Shown here: piece after piece, positions 8,585-16,116 of the stretch
How the letters are laid out: each line of letters begins with the position of its first letter
Position numbering within the stretch: position 1 is the first letter of the stretch
Assembly (NCBI RefSeq): GCF_013403975.1
Contig: NZ_JABFDH010000004.1
Coordinates: forward strand, 434,001-498,000
DNA: 64,000 nucleotides
Direction of reading: 5' to 3'
Origin: Winogradskyella ursingii
GTDB lineage: Bacteria; Bacteroidota; Bacteroidia; Flavobacteriales; Flavobacteriaceae
Notes under the pieces: model-generated
What the model was told of the DNA's origin: nothing
Seen by the model: only the letters and a program-made list of their open reading frames with translations
Databases searched by the model: none
Made by a program: the position numbers and the translations under genes

Positions 8585-9172
8585 ATGAAGAATTTTAGAA
8601 AATCAATAATCGTTTTAGCAGTAATGCTTTTATCGGCAACCGGATTTAGTCAGGGTGTATTTGACAAATTTGAAGATCAAGAAGATGTGACCTCAATCAT
8701 TTTAAACCCTAAAATGTTTAGAATGTTAGCGACAATGGGTATCAATTTAGATGATCCAGAAGCACAGGCTTATGTAGATATGGCAAAGAAAATCACAGGC
8801 TTTAAAGTGTTTACAACAGGAAACGAAAGGATTTCTGCAGATATGGAAGCAACGGTAGAGAAGTACCTTAAATCTTCATCGCTCGAAGAATTGATGAGAA
8901 TTAAGGATGGAGCGCAAACGGTTCAGTTTTATGTAAAGGAAGGTAAAGACGAAAACCATGTAAAGGAACTTTTAATGTATATCACAGGTCTTAAAGAATT
9001 GACCAAAGATGAAAACATAGAAATCAATGGTCAAAAAAGAGAGTTTGAAACTGTAGTAATGAGCTTAACCGGTGATATAGATTTGAGACAAATCTCTAAA
9101 CTTACCAACCAAATGGATATCCCAGGTGGAGATCAGCTTAAAAAAGCAGGTGATAAAAAGAAAGGCAAGTAA
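8585..9172 (+). CDS. Secreted DUF4252 domain protein
   Basis: A 195-residue exported protein with a signal peptide (MKNFRKSIIVLAVMLLSATGFSQ in two pieces, cleavage after GFSQ). The body resembles DUF4252: a FDKFEDQEDVTSIILNP start, a central predicted beta sheet, and alternating E/K-rich helices. DUF4252 has no established biochemical role, but in Flavobacteriia it often sits beside an ECF sigma factor, as here. It is third in the operon, 32 bp after the putative anti-sigma gene, and ends in a lysine-rich tail (KKAGDKKKGK). It could be a target of the sigma factor or part of the sensing branch. Confidence 0.7.
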   Translation: MKNFRKSIIVLAVMLLSATGFSQGVFDKFEDQEDVTSIILNPKMFRMLATMGINLDDPEAQAYVDMAKKITGFKVFTTGNERISADMEATVEKYLKSSSLEELMRIKDGAQTVQFYVKEGKDENHVKELLMYITGLKELTKDENIEINGQKREFETVVMSLTGDIDLRQISKLTNQMDIPGGDQLKKAGDKKKGK

Positions 9173-9174
9173 TT

Positions 9175-9720
9175 ATGAACACATCAATCAAAAAATCAAT
9201 GGTAGTGTTGCTTTTGGCTGTGGCTTTTATAGGCTGCAACCAAGGGCCAACATTACAAACTTACTACGTAGATAACGAACTTAAACCTGGCTTTTCATCT
9301 TTTGATGTGCCAACGAGCTTTGTAAATGTTGATAACATTAACATGACCGAAGAGCAAAAGGAGGCCTACGAGTCAGTCGACAAACTGAATGTACTCACGT
9401 TTATTTTAAATGAGGAAAATAAGACAGATTACAAAGTAGAATTAGAAAATGTTAAGTCCATATTAGATAATCCTAAATACGAAGAACTTATGCGTGGTGG
9501 TAATAGCACTGATGGCAAATTTATAGTCAAGTTTTTAGGTGATGTAGAAAATATAGATGAGCTTATTATTTTTCTAAGTTCAACAGACAAAGGTTTTGCT
9601 GTGGTTAGAGTTTTGGGTGATGATATGAATGCTGGCGAACTGATGTCCTTGAGTTCCGTGTTGCAAAATGCACAAATCGAGGATTCCCAATTAAACAAGC
9701 TTACAGAATTTTTTAAATAA
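9175..9720 (+). CDS. DUF4252 domain lipoprotein
   Basis: A 181-residue lipoprotein with lipobox FIGC (cysteine 21) and the DUF4252-like opening LQTYYVDNELKPGFSSFDVP. It starts two bases after the stop of the preceding DUF4252 gene, so the two are coupled. The pair is probably an old tandem duplication: both have a signal, a hydrophobic segment near residue 80 and an ELMRG/ELMRI core. It is the last gene of the sigma operon; a hairpin with a T run at 9749-9785 follows. Function unknown. Confidence 0.7.
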   Translation: MNTSIKKSMVVLLLAVAFIGCNQGPTLQTYYVDNELKPGFSSFDVPTSFVNVDNINMTEEQKEAYESVDKLNVLTFILNEENKTDYKVELENVKSILDNPKYEELMRGGNSTDGKFIVKFLGDVENIDELIIFLSSTDKGFAVVRVLGDDMNAGELMSLSSVLQNAQIEDSQLNKLTEFFK

Positions 9721-9741
9721 CTGACACTTATTTATTAAATG

Positions 9742-9972
9742 TTAATTAGAATCGTCCTGAGGTAAATCTTCAGGGCGATTTTTTTGTTCGCTACTTTTTG
9801 AAACTTGAAGAAACCCGTAAATTAAAACTGCAGCATAACCAAAGAAAAGAAGAATTTTAAAAATTAAATAATCCAAAATTTCAAACAACCCACCAAAAAA
9901 GAAACCAAAGGTTACAAGCCCGGTGATTGATAATACAATCGTGTTTTTATTTAACGGAAAGGGCAATTTCAT
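9742..9972 (-). CDS. Small two-helix membrane protein, unknown function
   Basis: A 76-residue protein with two hydrophobic segments (~9-28 and ~32-56) and a short charged, acidic C-terminus. Its ATG overlaps the purB stop by four bases (ATGA), so it is translationally coupled to purB and very likely real despite its size. I recognise no family. The last codons also form the terminator of the convergent operon. Association with purB may be simple co-transcription. Confidence 0.65.
   Translation of the reverse strand: MKLPFPLNKNTIVLSITGLVTFGFFFGGLFEILDYLIFKILLFFGYAAVLIYGFLQVSKSSEQKNRPEDLPQDDSN
9749..9785 (+). terminator. Intrinsic terminator of the sigma-DUF4252 operon
   Basis: Stem AATCGTCCTGA / TCAGGGCGATT (one non-Watson-Crick position) is followed by seven T. 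It lies inside the last codons of the convergent small-protein gene at 9742-9972, so the same bases encode that protein's acidic C-terminus (RPEDLPQDDSN). Confidence 0.75.
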
Positions 9973-11312
9973 ATTCCTGTATAGTTGCGTGGTGTAATGG
10001 CTTTAAGCTCAGATTTGATTGGGTCCGATACGTCTAATGTATCTATAAAATTTGAAATAGAACTTTGGGTAATTGCTTCGTTAGTTCTTGTCAATCCTTT
10101 AAGTGCCTCATAAGGATTTGGGTAATTCTCACGTCTCAAAATGGTCTGTATCGCCTCTGCCACAACAGCCCAATTGTTTTCTAAATCCTGTTCAAATTTA
10201 GCTTCATTCAACAACAATTTCCCCAAACCTTTAACGGTAGATTTAAAAGCAATTAATGTGTGTGCAAAAGGGACACCAACATTTCTCAATACTGTACTGT
10301 CAGTCAAATCACGCTGTAGTCTCGAAACTGGTAATTTGGCTGAAAGATGCTCGAAAATGGCATTGGCAATACCTAAGTTGCCTTCACTATTTTCAAAATC
10401 TATAGGGTTGACTTTATGTGGCATCGCAGAACTGCCAACTTCTCCTTTTTTGATTTTTTGTTTAAAATAATCCATGGATACATAGGTCCAAATATCTCTG
10501 TCGAGATCTATTAAAATAGTGTTGATACGTTTAAGCGCATCAAACAAAGCGGCCATATGGTCATAATGTTCAATCTGTGTGGTAGGAAACGAATGCTGCA
10601 ATCCTAAATTTTCCTGAACGAATTTAGTTCCAAAAGCTTTCCAGTCAATATTCGGGTAGGCTACTTTATGTGCATTGTAATTTCCGGTTGCACCACCAAA
10701 TTTTGCGGCACTTGGTATATCGTTTAATAAATTAAATTGTTCTTTCAATCGAACAACAAAAACATCAATTTCTTTTCCCAATCTTGTTGGAGAAGCAGGC
10801 TGTCCGTGAGTTCTTGCCAACATTGGAATATTTTCCCAGTCTTTTGCCAACCCTTGGAGCTTCTCTAAAACTTTTTGGTATTCAGAAACATAAACATCGT
10901 TCATGGCTTCCTTGATGCTTAGGGGAATTGCAGTATTATTAATGTCTTGTGAAGTCAACCCAAAATGAATAAATTCCTTATGGTCGGAAAGATCCAATTG
11001 GTCAAATTTCTCTTTAATAAAATATTCAACAGCTTTTACATCATGGTTAGTGGTCTTTTCGATGTTTTTGATGGCAGAAGCATCATCAGCCGAAAAGTCT
11101 TTGTAAATTTTTCTTAACTCGCCAAAAACCGAATCAGAAACTGATTCCAATTGTGGTAAGGGCAATTCGCAAAGAGCAATAAAATATTCCACCTCCACTA
11201 AAACACGGTATTTAATTAAGGCTTCCTCAGAAAAATAGTTGCCTAAAGCATCAACTTTAGAACGGTATCTGCCATCGATGGGTGAAATTGCATTTAGTGG
11301 TGAAAGTGCCAT
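9969..11312 (-). CDS. purB: Adenylosuccinate lyase
   Basis: Cytosolic enzyme of purine synthesis. It releases fumarate from SAICAR and from adenylosuccinate. At 447 residues it has the length of the E. coli-type PurB. The fumarase/aspartase signature GSSAMPHKVNPIDFEN is at ~290-305, TSQDINNTA contributes to substrate binding near residue 120, and ARTHGQPASPT is at ~165. The start (MALSPLNAISPIDGRY) is conserved in the family. It heads a two-gene unit with the small membrane protein at 9742. A HEAT-like helical protein often found beside purB in Flavobacteriia lies upstream at 11418. Confidence 0.97.
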   Translation of the reverse strand: MALSPLNAISPIDGRYRSKVDALGNYFSEEALIKYRVLVEVEYFIALCELPLPQLESVSDSVFGELRKIYKDFSADDASAIKNIEKTTNHDVKAVEYFIKEKFDQLDLSDHKEFIHFGLTSQDINNTAIPLSIKEAMNDVYVSEYQKVLEKLQGLAKDWENIPMLARTHGQPASPTRLGKEIDVFVVRLKEQFNLLNDIPSAAKFGGATGNYNAHKVAYPNIDWKAFGTKFVQENLGLQHSFPTTQIEHYDHMAALFDALKRINTILIDLDRDIWTYVSMDYFKQKIKKGEVGSSAMPHKVNPIDFENSEGNLGIANAIFEHLSAKLPVSRLQRDLTDSTVLRNVGVPFAHTLIAFKSTVKGLGKLLLNEAKFEQDLENNWAVVAEAIQTILRRENYPNPYEALKGLTRTNEAITQSSISNFIDTLDVSDPIKSELKAITPRNYTGI

Positions 11313-11417
11313 ATTTAGTTTAGTTTTTTTAAAAGCTGCTAAGATAGGAAAGTCGGTTAAAAGTAAGAAGCGCGAAGCACGAAGATTTTTTTATTTCGAA
11401 CCTAGGACTGCGTGCTC

Positions 11418-11984
11418 TTACTGTTTGTTAAGTTTTTTCAAAATATGCCGAGCACGAGCTTTAAAAGCCGCACTCTGAGAAGCAAAATCTCGCTCCAATA
11501 TTATTTTTAATTCAGGGTGTACCCAATCAAATTCTTTTCCCAATAAAAATAAGGCATTCATGCTATAGGCTTTTGGTGCAACGTTTATATCGTTAATCAT
11601 CCAATCAAAACAGGCTTCGATCATACGTTCTTTATGGACTTGTGTTAAATGACTTTTTATTTCAGAATCGGACTTGCCATAATATGCTGTTGACAATAGT
11701 TCACAAATTTTAGCAACAGGCCTCATGGCAGGTTCCTGGTGTACTTGGGAAATATTTTCTGTAAAATAATTTAAATGCGGAATTATTTCATCGAGCTTTT
11801 CGCTGCACATAAATTCAAAAACCCATGCTGCCCGACAAGAAATTTTATCATCTACTTCAAAAAGAATTTCTAATAAAGGCTGAATTAATTCAGGATTGTC
11901 AATGACCAGATTGGCATATTTCAATCGTTTCTCTCGCGAATGGTTCACGTAATTTAATTCGTTGTAAAGTTGGTCTCTTGTCAA
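11418..11984 (-). CDS. Helical HEAT-like protein found next to purB; not itself a lyase
   Basis: I place the start at the TTG with complement 11982-11984, giving 188 residues that begin MTRDQLYNELNYVNHSREKR. The alternative upstream TTG at 12077 adds 31 residues rich in hydrophobic and asparagine positions that look like leader sequence. The protein is all-helical, with successive helix pairs (PELIQPLLEILF, SCRAAWVFEFMC, MRPVAKICELL, PKAYSMNALFLLG) like HEAT/ARM repeats. Homologues are often mislabelled adenylosuccinate lyase because they sit next to purB, but no lyase signature is present. It may act as a protein-binding scaffold; the role is unknown. Confidence 0.65.
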   Translation of the reverse strand: MTRDQLYNELNYVNHSREKRLKYANLVIDNPELIQPLLEILFEVDDKISCRAAWVFEFMCSEKLDEIIPHLNYFTENISQVHQEPAMRPVAKICELLSTAYYGKSDSEIKSHLTQVHKERMIEACFDWMINDINVAPKAYSMNALFLLGKEFDWVHPELKIILERDFASQSAAFKARARHILKKLNKQ

Positions 11985-12127
11985 AATTAAATTCGTATTA
12001 TCATTTAAGACATTAGCTATAAGAGCTAAATTAAATAATTTATAACTAAATAATCTTTTTTGCAGAAGGATGGTCAAAAATTATTTAGAATTTATCTAAA
12101 TAATTTTTATTTCCAATGTTTCGTATG

Positions 12128-12135
12128 TAATTTTG
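12128..12135 (+). promoter_or_regulatory. Candidate -7 element for the membrane protein / HhH lipoprotein operon
   Basis: TAATTTTG fits TAnnTTTG and lies ~36 bp before the TTG start at 12171. No -33 TTG is evident at the usual spacing. Confidence 0.35.
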
Positions 12136-12170
12136 TGGCTTCATTTTAGCAAAAAAATACGATAAAGCAT

Positions 12171-12578
12171 TTGAGTTTAAAGAAAGTTATTTTGTCGGCC
12201 CTTATTATTATAACAATCGGCACGGTGTTGGAATTGTACCTGCTAGATCATTACGAAGATACGCTACAGCTCATTCCAATACTTTGTATTGGCCTGGTTA
12301 TGTTAACTGTAATTCTTTTGATTTTCTTGAAATCAAAATTAATTAAGGTTGCCTTTAAGGTTATATTGCTTATTACAGCTTTAAGTGGCATTTATGGAGG
12401 TTATTTACATCTTCTTGCCAATTATGAGTTTGAAATTGAGATGAGGCCGACCGCAAATAATTGGGAGTTACTTTCTGAAAGCCTATCTGGAGCTTTACCA
12501 GCGTTAGCACCATTCAGTATGATCGTTTTAGCGCTAATTGGATATTCATATTTAATAATCATAAATCAAAAACAATGA
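12171..12578 (+). CDS. Four-helix membrane protein, unknown function, TTG start
   Basis: A 135-residue integral membrane protein with four hydrophobic segments (~4-24, ~32-52, ~58-80, ~108-130). The frame opens with TTG at 12171; no ATG is available before the first helix, so TTG is the most reasonable start. Its stop overlaps the ATG of the following HhH lipoprotein by four bases (ATGA), which implies coupled translation and possibly joint function in the envelope. No family is recognised. Confidence 0.6.
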   Translation: MSLKKVILSALIIITIGTVLELYLLDHYEDTLQLIPILCIGLVMLTVILLIFLKSKLIKVAFKVILLITALSGIYGGYLHLLANYEFEIEMRPTANNWELLSESLSGALPALAPFSMIVLALIGYSYLIIINQKQ

Positions 12579-13267
12579 AAAACACAACAAAATTATTAAT
12601 CGTATTTGTTTTAATGGGAGCGAGTCTTACGTCCTGTAAAAATTCAACTGAAGAAAAACAAGACTTAAACAATTCCATGGAGACCACGGATAAAGAAATG
12701 GATACTGAAGTTGATACTGAGGCTAATAAAGTATTAAATGCTAATTTAGCAACAGAAGCCGATCTTAATGGTTTAGGTCTTTCTTCAGAAATCGTTTCCC
12801 AAATACTAGAAAACAGACCATTTCTTGATATGAAGGATTTAGATGGTGTGCTTCAGGTAGCAAATAAGGAAGAACTATATAAGAAAATATTTGTTCCATT
12901 TAACTTAAATACCACTGCAGAAGCTGATTTTAAAATGATACCTGGTGTTGGTGACCGAATGGCACATGAGTTTGAAGAATACAGACCATATACAAGCGTA
13001 AAACAATTTAGGAGAGAAATTGGGAAGTATGTAGATGAAAATGAAGTTGAACGATATTTGAATTACGTTTTTGTTCCTGTTGAATTAAACACAGCGTCAG
13101 AAGAAGATATTTTGGCACTTCCAGGAGTGGGGAAACGTATGGCTCACGAATTTGACGAATATAGACCTTACACGAATATGAATCAATTTAGAAAAGAAAT
13201 TGGCAAATATGTAGATGAAAAAGAGTTAGCTCGTTTAGAACGTTTTGTTTATTTGAAGTCTAGGTAA
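12575..13267 (+). CDS. Lipoprotein with three ComEA-like helix-hairpin-helix modules
   Basis: A 230-residue lipoprotein (lipobox LTSC, cysteine 22) with a D/E/T-rich linker to ~residue 50. Three consecutive ComEA-type HhH units follow: LNANLATEADLNGLGLS (~54), FNLNTTAEADFKMIPGVGDRM (split, ~109) and VELNTASEEDILALPGVGKRM (split, ~168). Modules 2 and 3 are near copies of each other, including REIGKYVDE and KEIGKYVDE. ComEA uses this fold to bind DNA at the cell surface during uptake. The lipid anchor and translational coupling to a four-helix membrane protein suggest an envelope DNA-binding role. That is inference; no other competence genes are nearby. Confidence 0.75.
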   Translation: MKNTTKLLIVFVLMGASLTSCKNSTEEKQDLNNSMETTDKEMDTEVDTEANKVLNANLATEADLNGLGLSSEIVSQILENRPFLDMKDLDGVLQVANKEELYKKIFVPFNLNTTAEADFKMIPGVGDRMAHEFEEYRPYTSVKQFRREIGKYVDENEVERYLNYVFVPVELNTASEEDILALPGVGKRMAHEFDEYRPYTNMNQFRKEIGKYVDEKELARLERFVYLKSR

Positions 13268-13320
13268 CATCAAAAAATGCATCTAAATATTAGTCATTTT
13301 AAAATTATAACTCTTAACAT

Positions 13321-13351
13321 AAAAGGTTGCTATGGCTCATAGCAACCTTTT
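13321..13351 (+). promoter_or_regulatory. Perfect 14-bp hairpin spanning the start codon of the glycosyltransferase gene
   Basis: AAAAGGTTGCTATG (13321-13334) is exactly complementary to CATAGCAACCTTTT (13338-13351), with a three-base loop GCT. The ATG at 13332-13334 is the top of the left arm. It could terminate the upstream operon (the right arm ends in TTTT), block ribosome access to the start, or do both. Confidence 0.7.
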
Positions 13352-14567
13352 AATTATTGGGTTTGTTTGGCCAGAGCCTAAGAGTTCTGCAGCTGGTAGC
13401 AGGATGCTGCAATTAATTAAACAATTCCAAAATCAAGGCTATCAGATTACCTTTGCTTCGGCAGCCAAAAGGTCTGAAAAGTCGTTTGATTTATCAAAAA
13501 TTGAAGTTGAAACGAAAGCTATTTTCTTAAATGACGATTCGTTCGACATTTTCATTTCCAAGCTTAATCCTGATGCCATATTATTCGACCGGTTTATGAC
13601 TGAAGAGCAATACGGTTGGCGTGTTGCAGAGCAATGCCCAGATGCAATAAGGATTTTAGATACCGAAGATTTTCACGGATTGCGAAAGGCTAGGGAAGTG
13701 GCAGCTAAAAAGAATGAGACTCTTGGTATTGAGCATTTACAAAATGATGTAACCAAACGTGAAATTGCGAGTATTTACCGATGCGATTTAAGTTTAATCA
13801 TTTCAGAAGCTGAAATGGAAATCTTAACTTCTCAATTTAAAATAGACCCAAGTTTACTTTATTATCTTCCATTTTTGTTAGACCCAATTGAAGAAACTCA
13901 AATAGCACAACTTCCAAATTTTGAATTAAGAGCAGATTTTGTAACTATTGGTAATTTTCTACATGCGCCAAATTATGATGCAGTTTTACATTTAAAACAA
14001 TCTATCTGGCCACTCATCCGAAAGGAGCTGCCAAAAGCGGAATTACATATCTATGGAGCCTATGAATCCAAAAAGGTATCTCAACTCAATAACGAGCATG
14101 AAGGATTTTTAATAAAAGGTTTCGCGCAAGATGTATACACGGTAATGCAAAAAGGAAAAGTATGTTTAGCTCCATTACGTTTTGGTGCAGGTTTAAAAGG
14201 TAAACTGATTGATGCGATGCAGAACGGAACGCCTTGCGTTATGTCTCAAATTGCGGCAGAAGGCATGTTTGGTAGCTGTGAAGTCAATGGGTTTGTAGAA
14301 AATGACCCAAAGCGCTTTGCTGAAAAGGCTGTTTTACTATATAACAATCTTGAAGTTTGGAATAGCAAACAACAAAACGGTTTTGAAATTTTAAACGAGC
14401 GATTTAAAAAAGAGGATTTTAGTTCTGATTTTGAAGCAAGAATAAAATTCGTGGTCAAAAATTTAAGAACCCATCGACAAAACAATTTTATTGGGCAATT
14501 GCTGATGCACCATACGTTGCAGAGTACTAAATATATGAGTAAATGGATTTCTGCTAAGAATAAATGA
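13332..14567 (+). CDS. Glycosyltransferase, GT4-like
   Basis: A 411-residue GT-B fold enzyme expected to transfer a sugar from a nucleotide donor in the cytoplasm. The N-terminal domain begins SNLLIIGFVWPEPKSSAAGS, the classic Rossmann opening of this group. The C-terminal domain has ADFVTIGNFLHAPNYDAVLHL (split), LRFGAGLKGKLIDAMQNGTP and an expected acidic donor-site region around CVMSQIAAEGMFG. Acceptor is unknown and no polysaccharide cluster surrounds it. The ATG lies inside a perfect hairpin (13321-13351); the next in-frame ATG (~13404) would delete the conserved opening, so 13332 is the best start. A strong terminator follows at 14592-14624. Confidence 0.8.
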   Translation: MAHSNLLIIGFVWPEPKSSAAGSRMLQLIKQFQNQGYQITFASAAKRSEKSFDLSKIEVETKAIFLNDDSFDIFISKLNPDAILFDRFMTEEQYGWRVAEQCPDAIRILDTEDFHGLRKAREVAAKKNETLGIEHLQNDVTKREIASIYRCDLSLIISEAEMEILTSQFKIDPSLLYYLPFLLDPIEETQIAQLPNFELRADFVTIGNFLHAPNYDAVLHLKQSIWPLIRKELPKAELHIYGAYESKKVSQLNNEHEGFLIKGFAQDVYTVMQKGKVCLAPLRFGAGLKGKLIDAMQNGTPCVMSQIAAEGMFGSCEVNGFVENDPKRFAEKAVLLYNNLEVWNSKQQNGFEILNERFKKEDFSSDFEARIKFVVKNLRTHRQNNFIGQLLMHHTLQSTKYMSKWISAKNK

Positions 14568-14591
14568 TATTTTCTTTTTCTTTATTAATGC

Positions 14592-14624
14592 AAAACGCCA
14601 AATTTATCAATTTGGCGTTTTTTT
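14592..14624 (+). terminator. Intrinsic terminator after the glycosyltransferase gene
   Basis: Stem AAAACGCCAAATT / AATTTGGCGTTTT with a four-base TATC loop, followed by T. The 13 paired bases are perfect. Confidence 0.85.
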
Positions 14625-14690
14625 AAATATATCTGAATTTTTATTGATTAAACAGTTGATTATTAATCGAATAAATCTTTATGTGCAGTG

Positions 14691-15080
14691 CTACTTGCAA
14701 ATTTTATTTGTATAAACCTCTACTGTTCGGTAATCTGAATCACTAATTTCAAATCTCCTAACATCTTTATTCTTTGGGAAAACATATATGCGGTACTTAA
14801 ATGTTTTATTTAATTTGAGTCCTGTGCCTTCATGTCTAATACTTCCAGAAAAATCAGATGATTTTGTAGTTATATGATTCCAGCGATTATTGTATGAGTC
14901 ATATATACCAATTAGTGCTTTACAAGGACCCTCGCAGTCTATATCAATATTCACAGATGTAATTGAACTAGAATTACAAAAAGTAACAGGGTTAACTGAT
15001 GTTTTTACCGAGTAATATTGGGCATGTGAAGTAATACAAAAGGTTAAGCCAAATATGGCTGTAAGAATTAAGTTTTTCAT
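14691..15080 (-). CDS. Small secreted protein, unknown function
   Basis: A 129-residue protein with a clear Sec signal peptide ending at SHAQ (residue ~21), so the mature part is ~108 residues. Four cysteines in the mature region (VTFCNSSS, DIDCEGPCKAL, TNKICK) could form two disulfides. Predicted beta strands dominate. No family is recognised. It follows another small secreted protein gene (15093-15464) by 12 bp in the same direction, so the two are probably co-transcribed and may act together outside the cytoplasm. Confidence 0.6.
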   Translation of the reverse strand: MKNLILTAIFGLTFCITSHAQYYSVKTSVNPVTFCNSSSITSVNIDIDCEGPCKALIGIYDSYNNRWNHITTKSSDFSGSIRHEGTGLKLNKTFKYRIYVFPKNKDVRRFEISDSDYRTVEVYTNKICK

Positions 15081-15092
15081 ATCTATATGGTT

Positions 15093-15464
15093 TTAGTTAT
15101 AACATTTATATTTAAATCTAGCGTATGTTGGTCTCACTCCAATTCCTTTTCCTCTATCGCGACTCAACAGGTTATTTCTATCCTGTTCAGCTTCTGAAGG
15201 TGAATTGAAAAATCTAACTTGAGAATAATGATTATCCCATTCCTTAATAAGTGGATTCATATAAATGTCTAGTTTGCTTTTAATTTGCTGTTTTGAAGCA
15301 TCACAACGTAATTCATTAACTTCTGTGAAGTAACTAAATTGAACCAAATCGCCATATACAGATGCGTTACCATATGTGTAAGTCCAATAATAAGTCCTTT
15401 GGCCACTAGCAAATAATGGTATAATGACAAAGGTCATTACAATTAGAATAGTTTTTGTTTTCAT
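15093..15464 (-). CDS. Small secreted protein, unknown function
   Basis: A 123-residue protein starting at the ATG with complement 15462-15464. This choice gives a good signal peptide (KTILIVMTFVIIPLFASGQ); the longer open frame to 15548 adds 28 residues before the signal and is unlikely. The mature part is rich in tyrosine at its start (RTYYWTYTYGNASVYGDLV) and has a charged helical middle. Two cysteines (LRCDASK and the C-terminal KCYN) may pair. No family is recognised. It is the upstream partner of the secreted protein at 14691. Confidence 0.55.
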   Translation of the reverse strand: MKTKTILIVMTFVIIPLFASGQRTYYWTYTYGNASVYGDLVQFSYFTEVNELRCDASKQQIKSKLDIYMNPLIKEWDNHYSQVRFFNSPSEAEQDRNNLLSRDRGKGIGVRPTYARFKYKCYN

Positions 15465-15596
15465 CTTTAAAGGATTTAATAGTTTTATCAAAAATCTGAA
15501 ATCCTTATAGCCGGCACAATACCTAGTAAAGGGTATTATTCCTAGCAATTGTTAACATGCTATTTCAATTATAACCGTTCGTAAATCTTAACAAGA

Positions 15597-15628
15597 TTTG
15601 TGAAATTAAAAAATGTAAAGTATATTTG
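15597..15628 (+). promoter_or_regulatory. Promoter of the membrane protein / XRE regulator pair
   Basis: TTTG at 15597-15600, exactly 20 bases, then TATATTTG at 15621-15628. This is a full match to the Bacteroidota TTG-N19/20-TAnnTTTG promoter. Transcription should begin near 15635, ~38 bp before the start codon. Confidence 0.65.
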
Positions 15629-15674
15629 TCATATAGTAAAGATAGTTTTACTTAATATAAAATATATTTGTCAT
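15621..15674 (+). repeat. Two identical 12-bp direct repeats (operator-like) 42 bp apart
   Basis: TATATTTGTCAT occurs at 15621-15632, covering the -7 box, and at 15663-15674, running into the ATG. The start-to-start spacing of 42 bp equals four helical turns, so both copies face the same side of the DNA. They are candidates for the binding site of the XRE protein encoded by the same operon. Confidence 0.5.
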
Positions 15675-16116
15675 GAATTTTAAGAAGGTACAGGAATGTG
15701 AACGTACAAGAATTGAGAAGTGGTCTCAATTTCAATTGCATAATCGTTGGAAAAGCTACGGAGCCATACTCTGTTTAATTTTGTTTGCAACTGCAATGGT
15801 GCTAAAGTTTAGTGATTTAGAATTAGGCTGGTTTAAAGATGTTGTAAGGCGTGGTATTTTAGTGTGTTTACTGGTTGTTTCATTATCAAAAGAAAAGGAT
15901 GAAGACGAAATGGTAGTATCTTTAAGAGCCAAGTCCTATACGCTAGCTTTTATATTTGGTGTAGGCTATGCTATAGTTCAGCCTTTGTTCGAAATTGTAG
16001 TACATAACATAGTGTTTGAGCCAAATCCAGAAAACACATTCAGTTATTTTGAAATATTGTTTTATATGCTCTTCATTCAAATTATGTTTTTTGAAGTTTT
16101 AAAACGTAACAGGTAA
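15673..16116 (+). CDS. Four-helix membrane protein paired with an XRE regulator
   Basis: A 147-residue integral membrane protein with a charged N-terminus (~1-28) and about four hydrophobic segments (~32-48, ~58-70, ~84-104, ~123-142). Its stop overlaps the next gene's ATG by one base (TAATG), giving tight coupling to a small XRE-family regulator. Such membrane protein / small-HTH pairs occur widely in bacteria and archaea, sometimes annotated DUF2178 plus HTH; membership here is a guess from architecture. It has its own promoter with repeated operator-like sites at 15621-15674. Function unknown. Confidence 0.65.
   Translation: MNFKKVQECERTRIEKWSQFQLHNRWKSYGAILCLILFATAMVLKFSDLELGWFKDVVRRGILVCLLVVSLSKEKDEDEMVVSLRAKSYTLAFIFGVGYAIVQPLFEIVVHNIVFEPNPENTFSYFEILFYMLFIQIMFFEVLKRNR

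Noticed and set aside
11418..12077. Adenylosuccinate lyase (second copy)
   Set aside because: Homologues are sometimes named so, but the sequence lacks the GSSxMPxKxNP signature and other lyase motifs.
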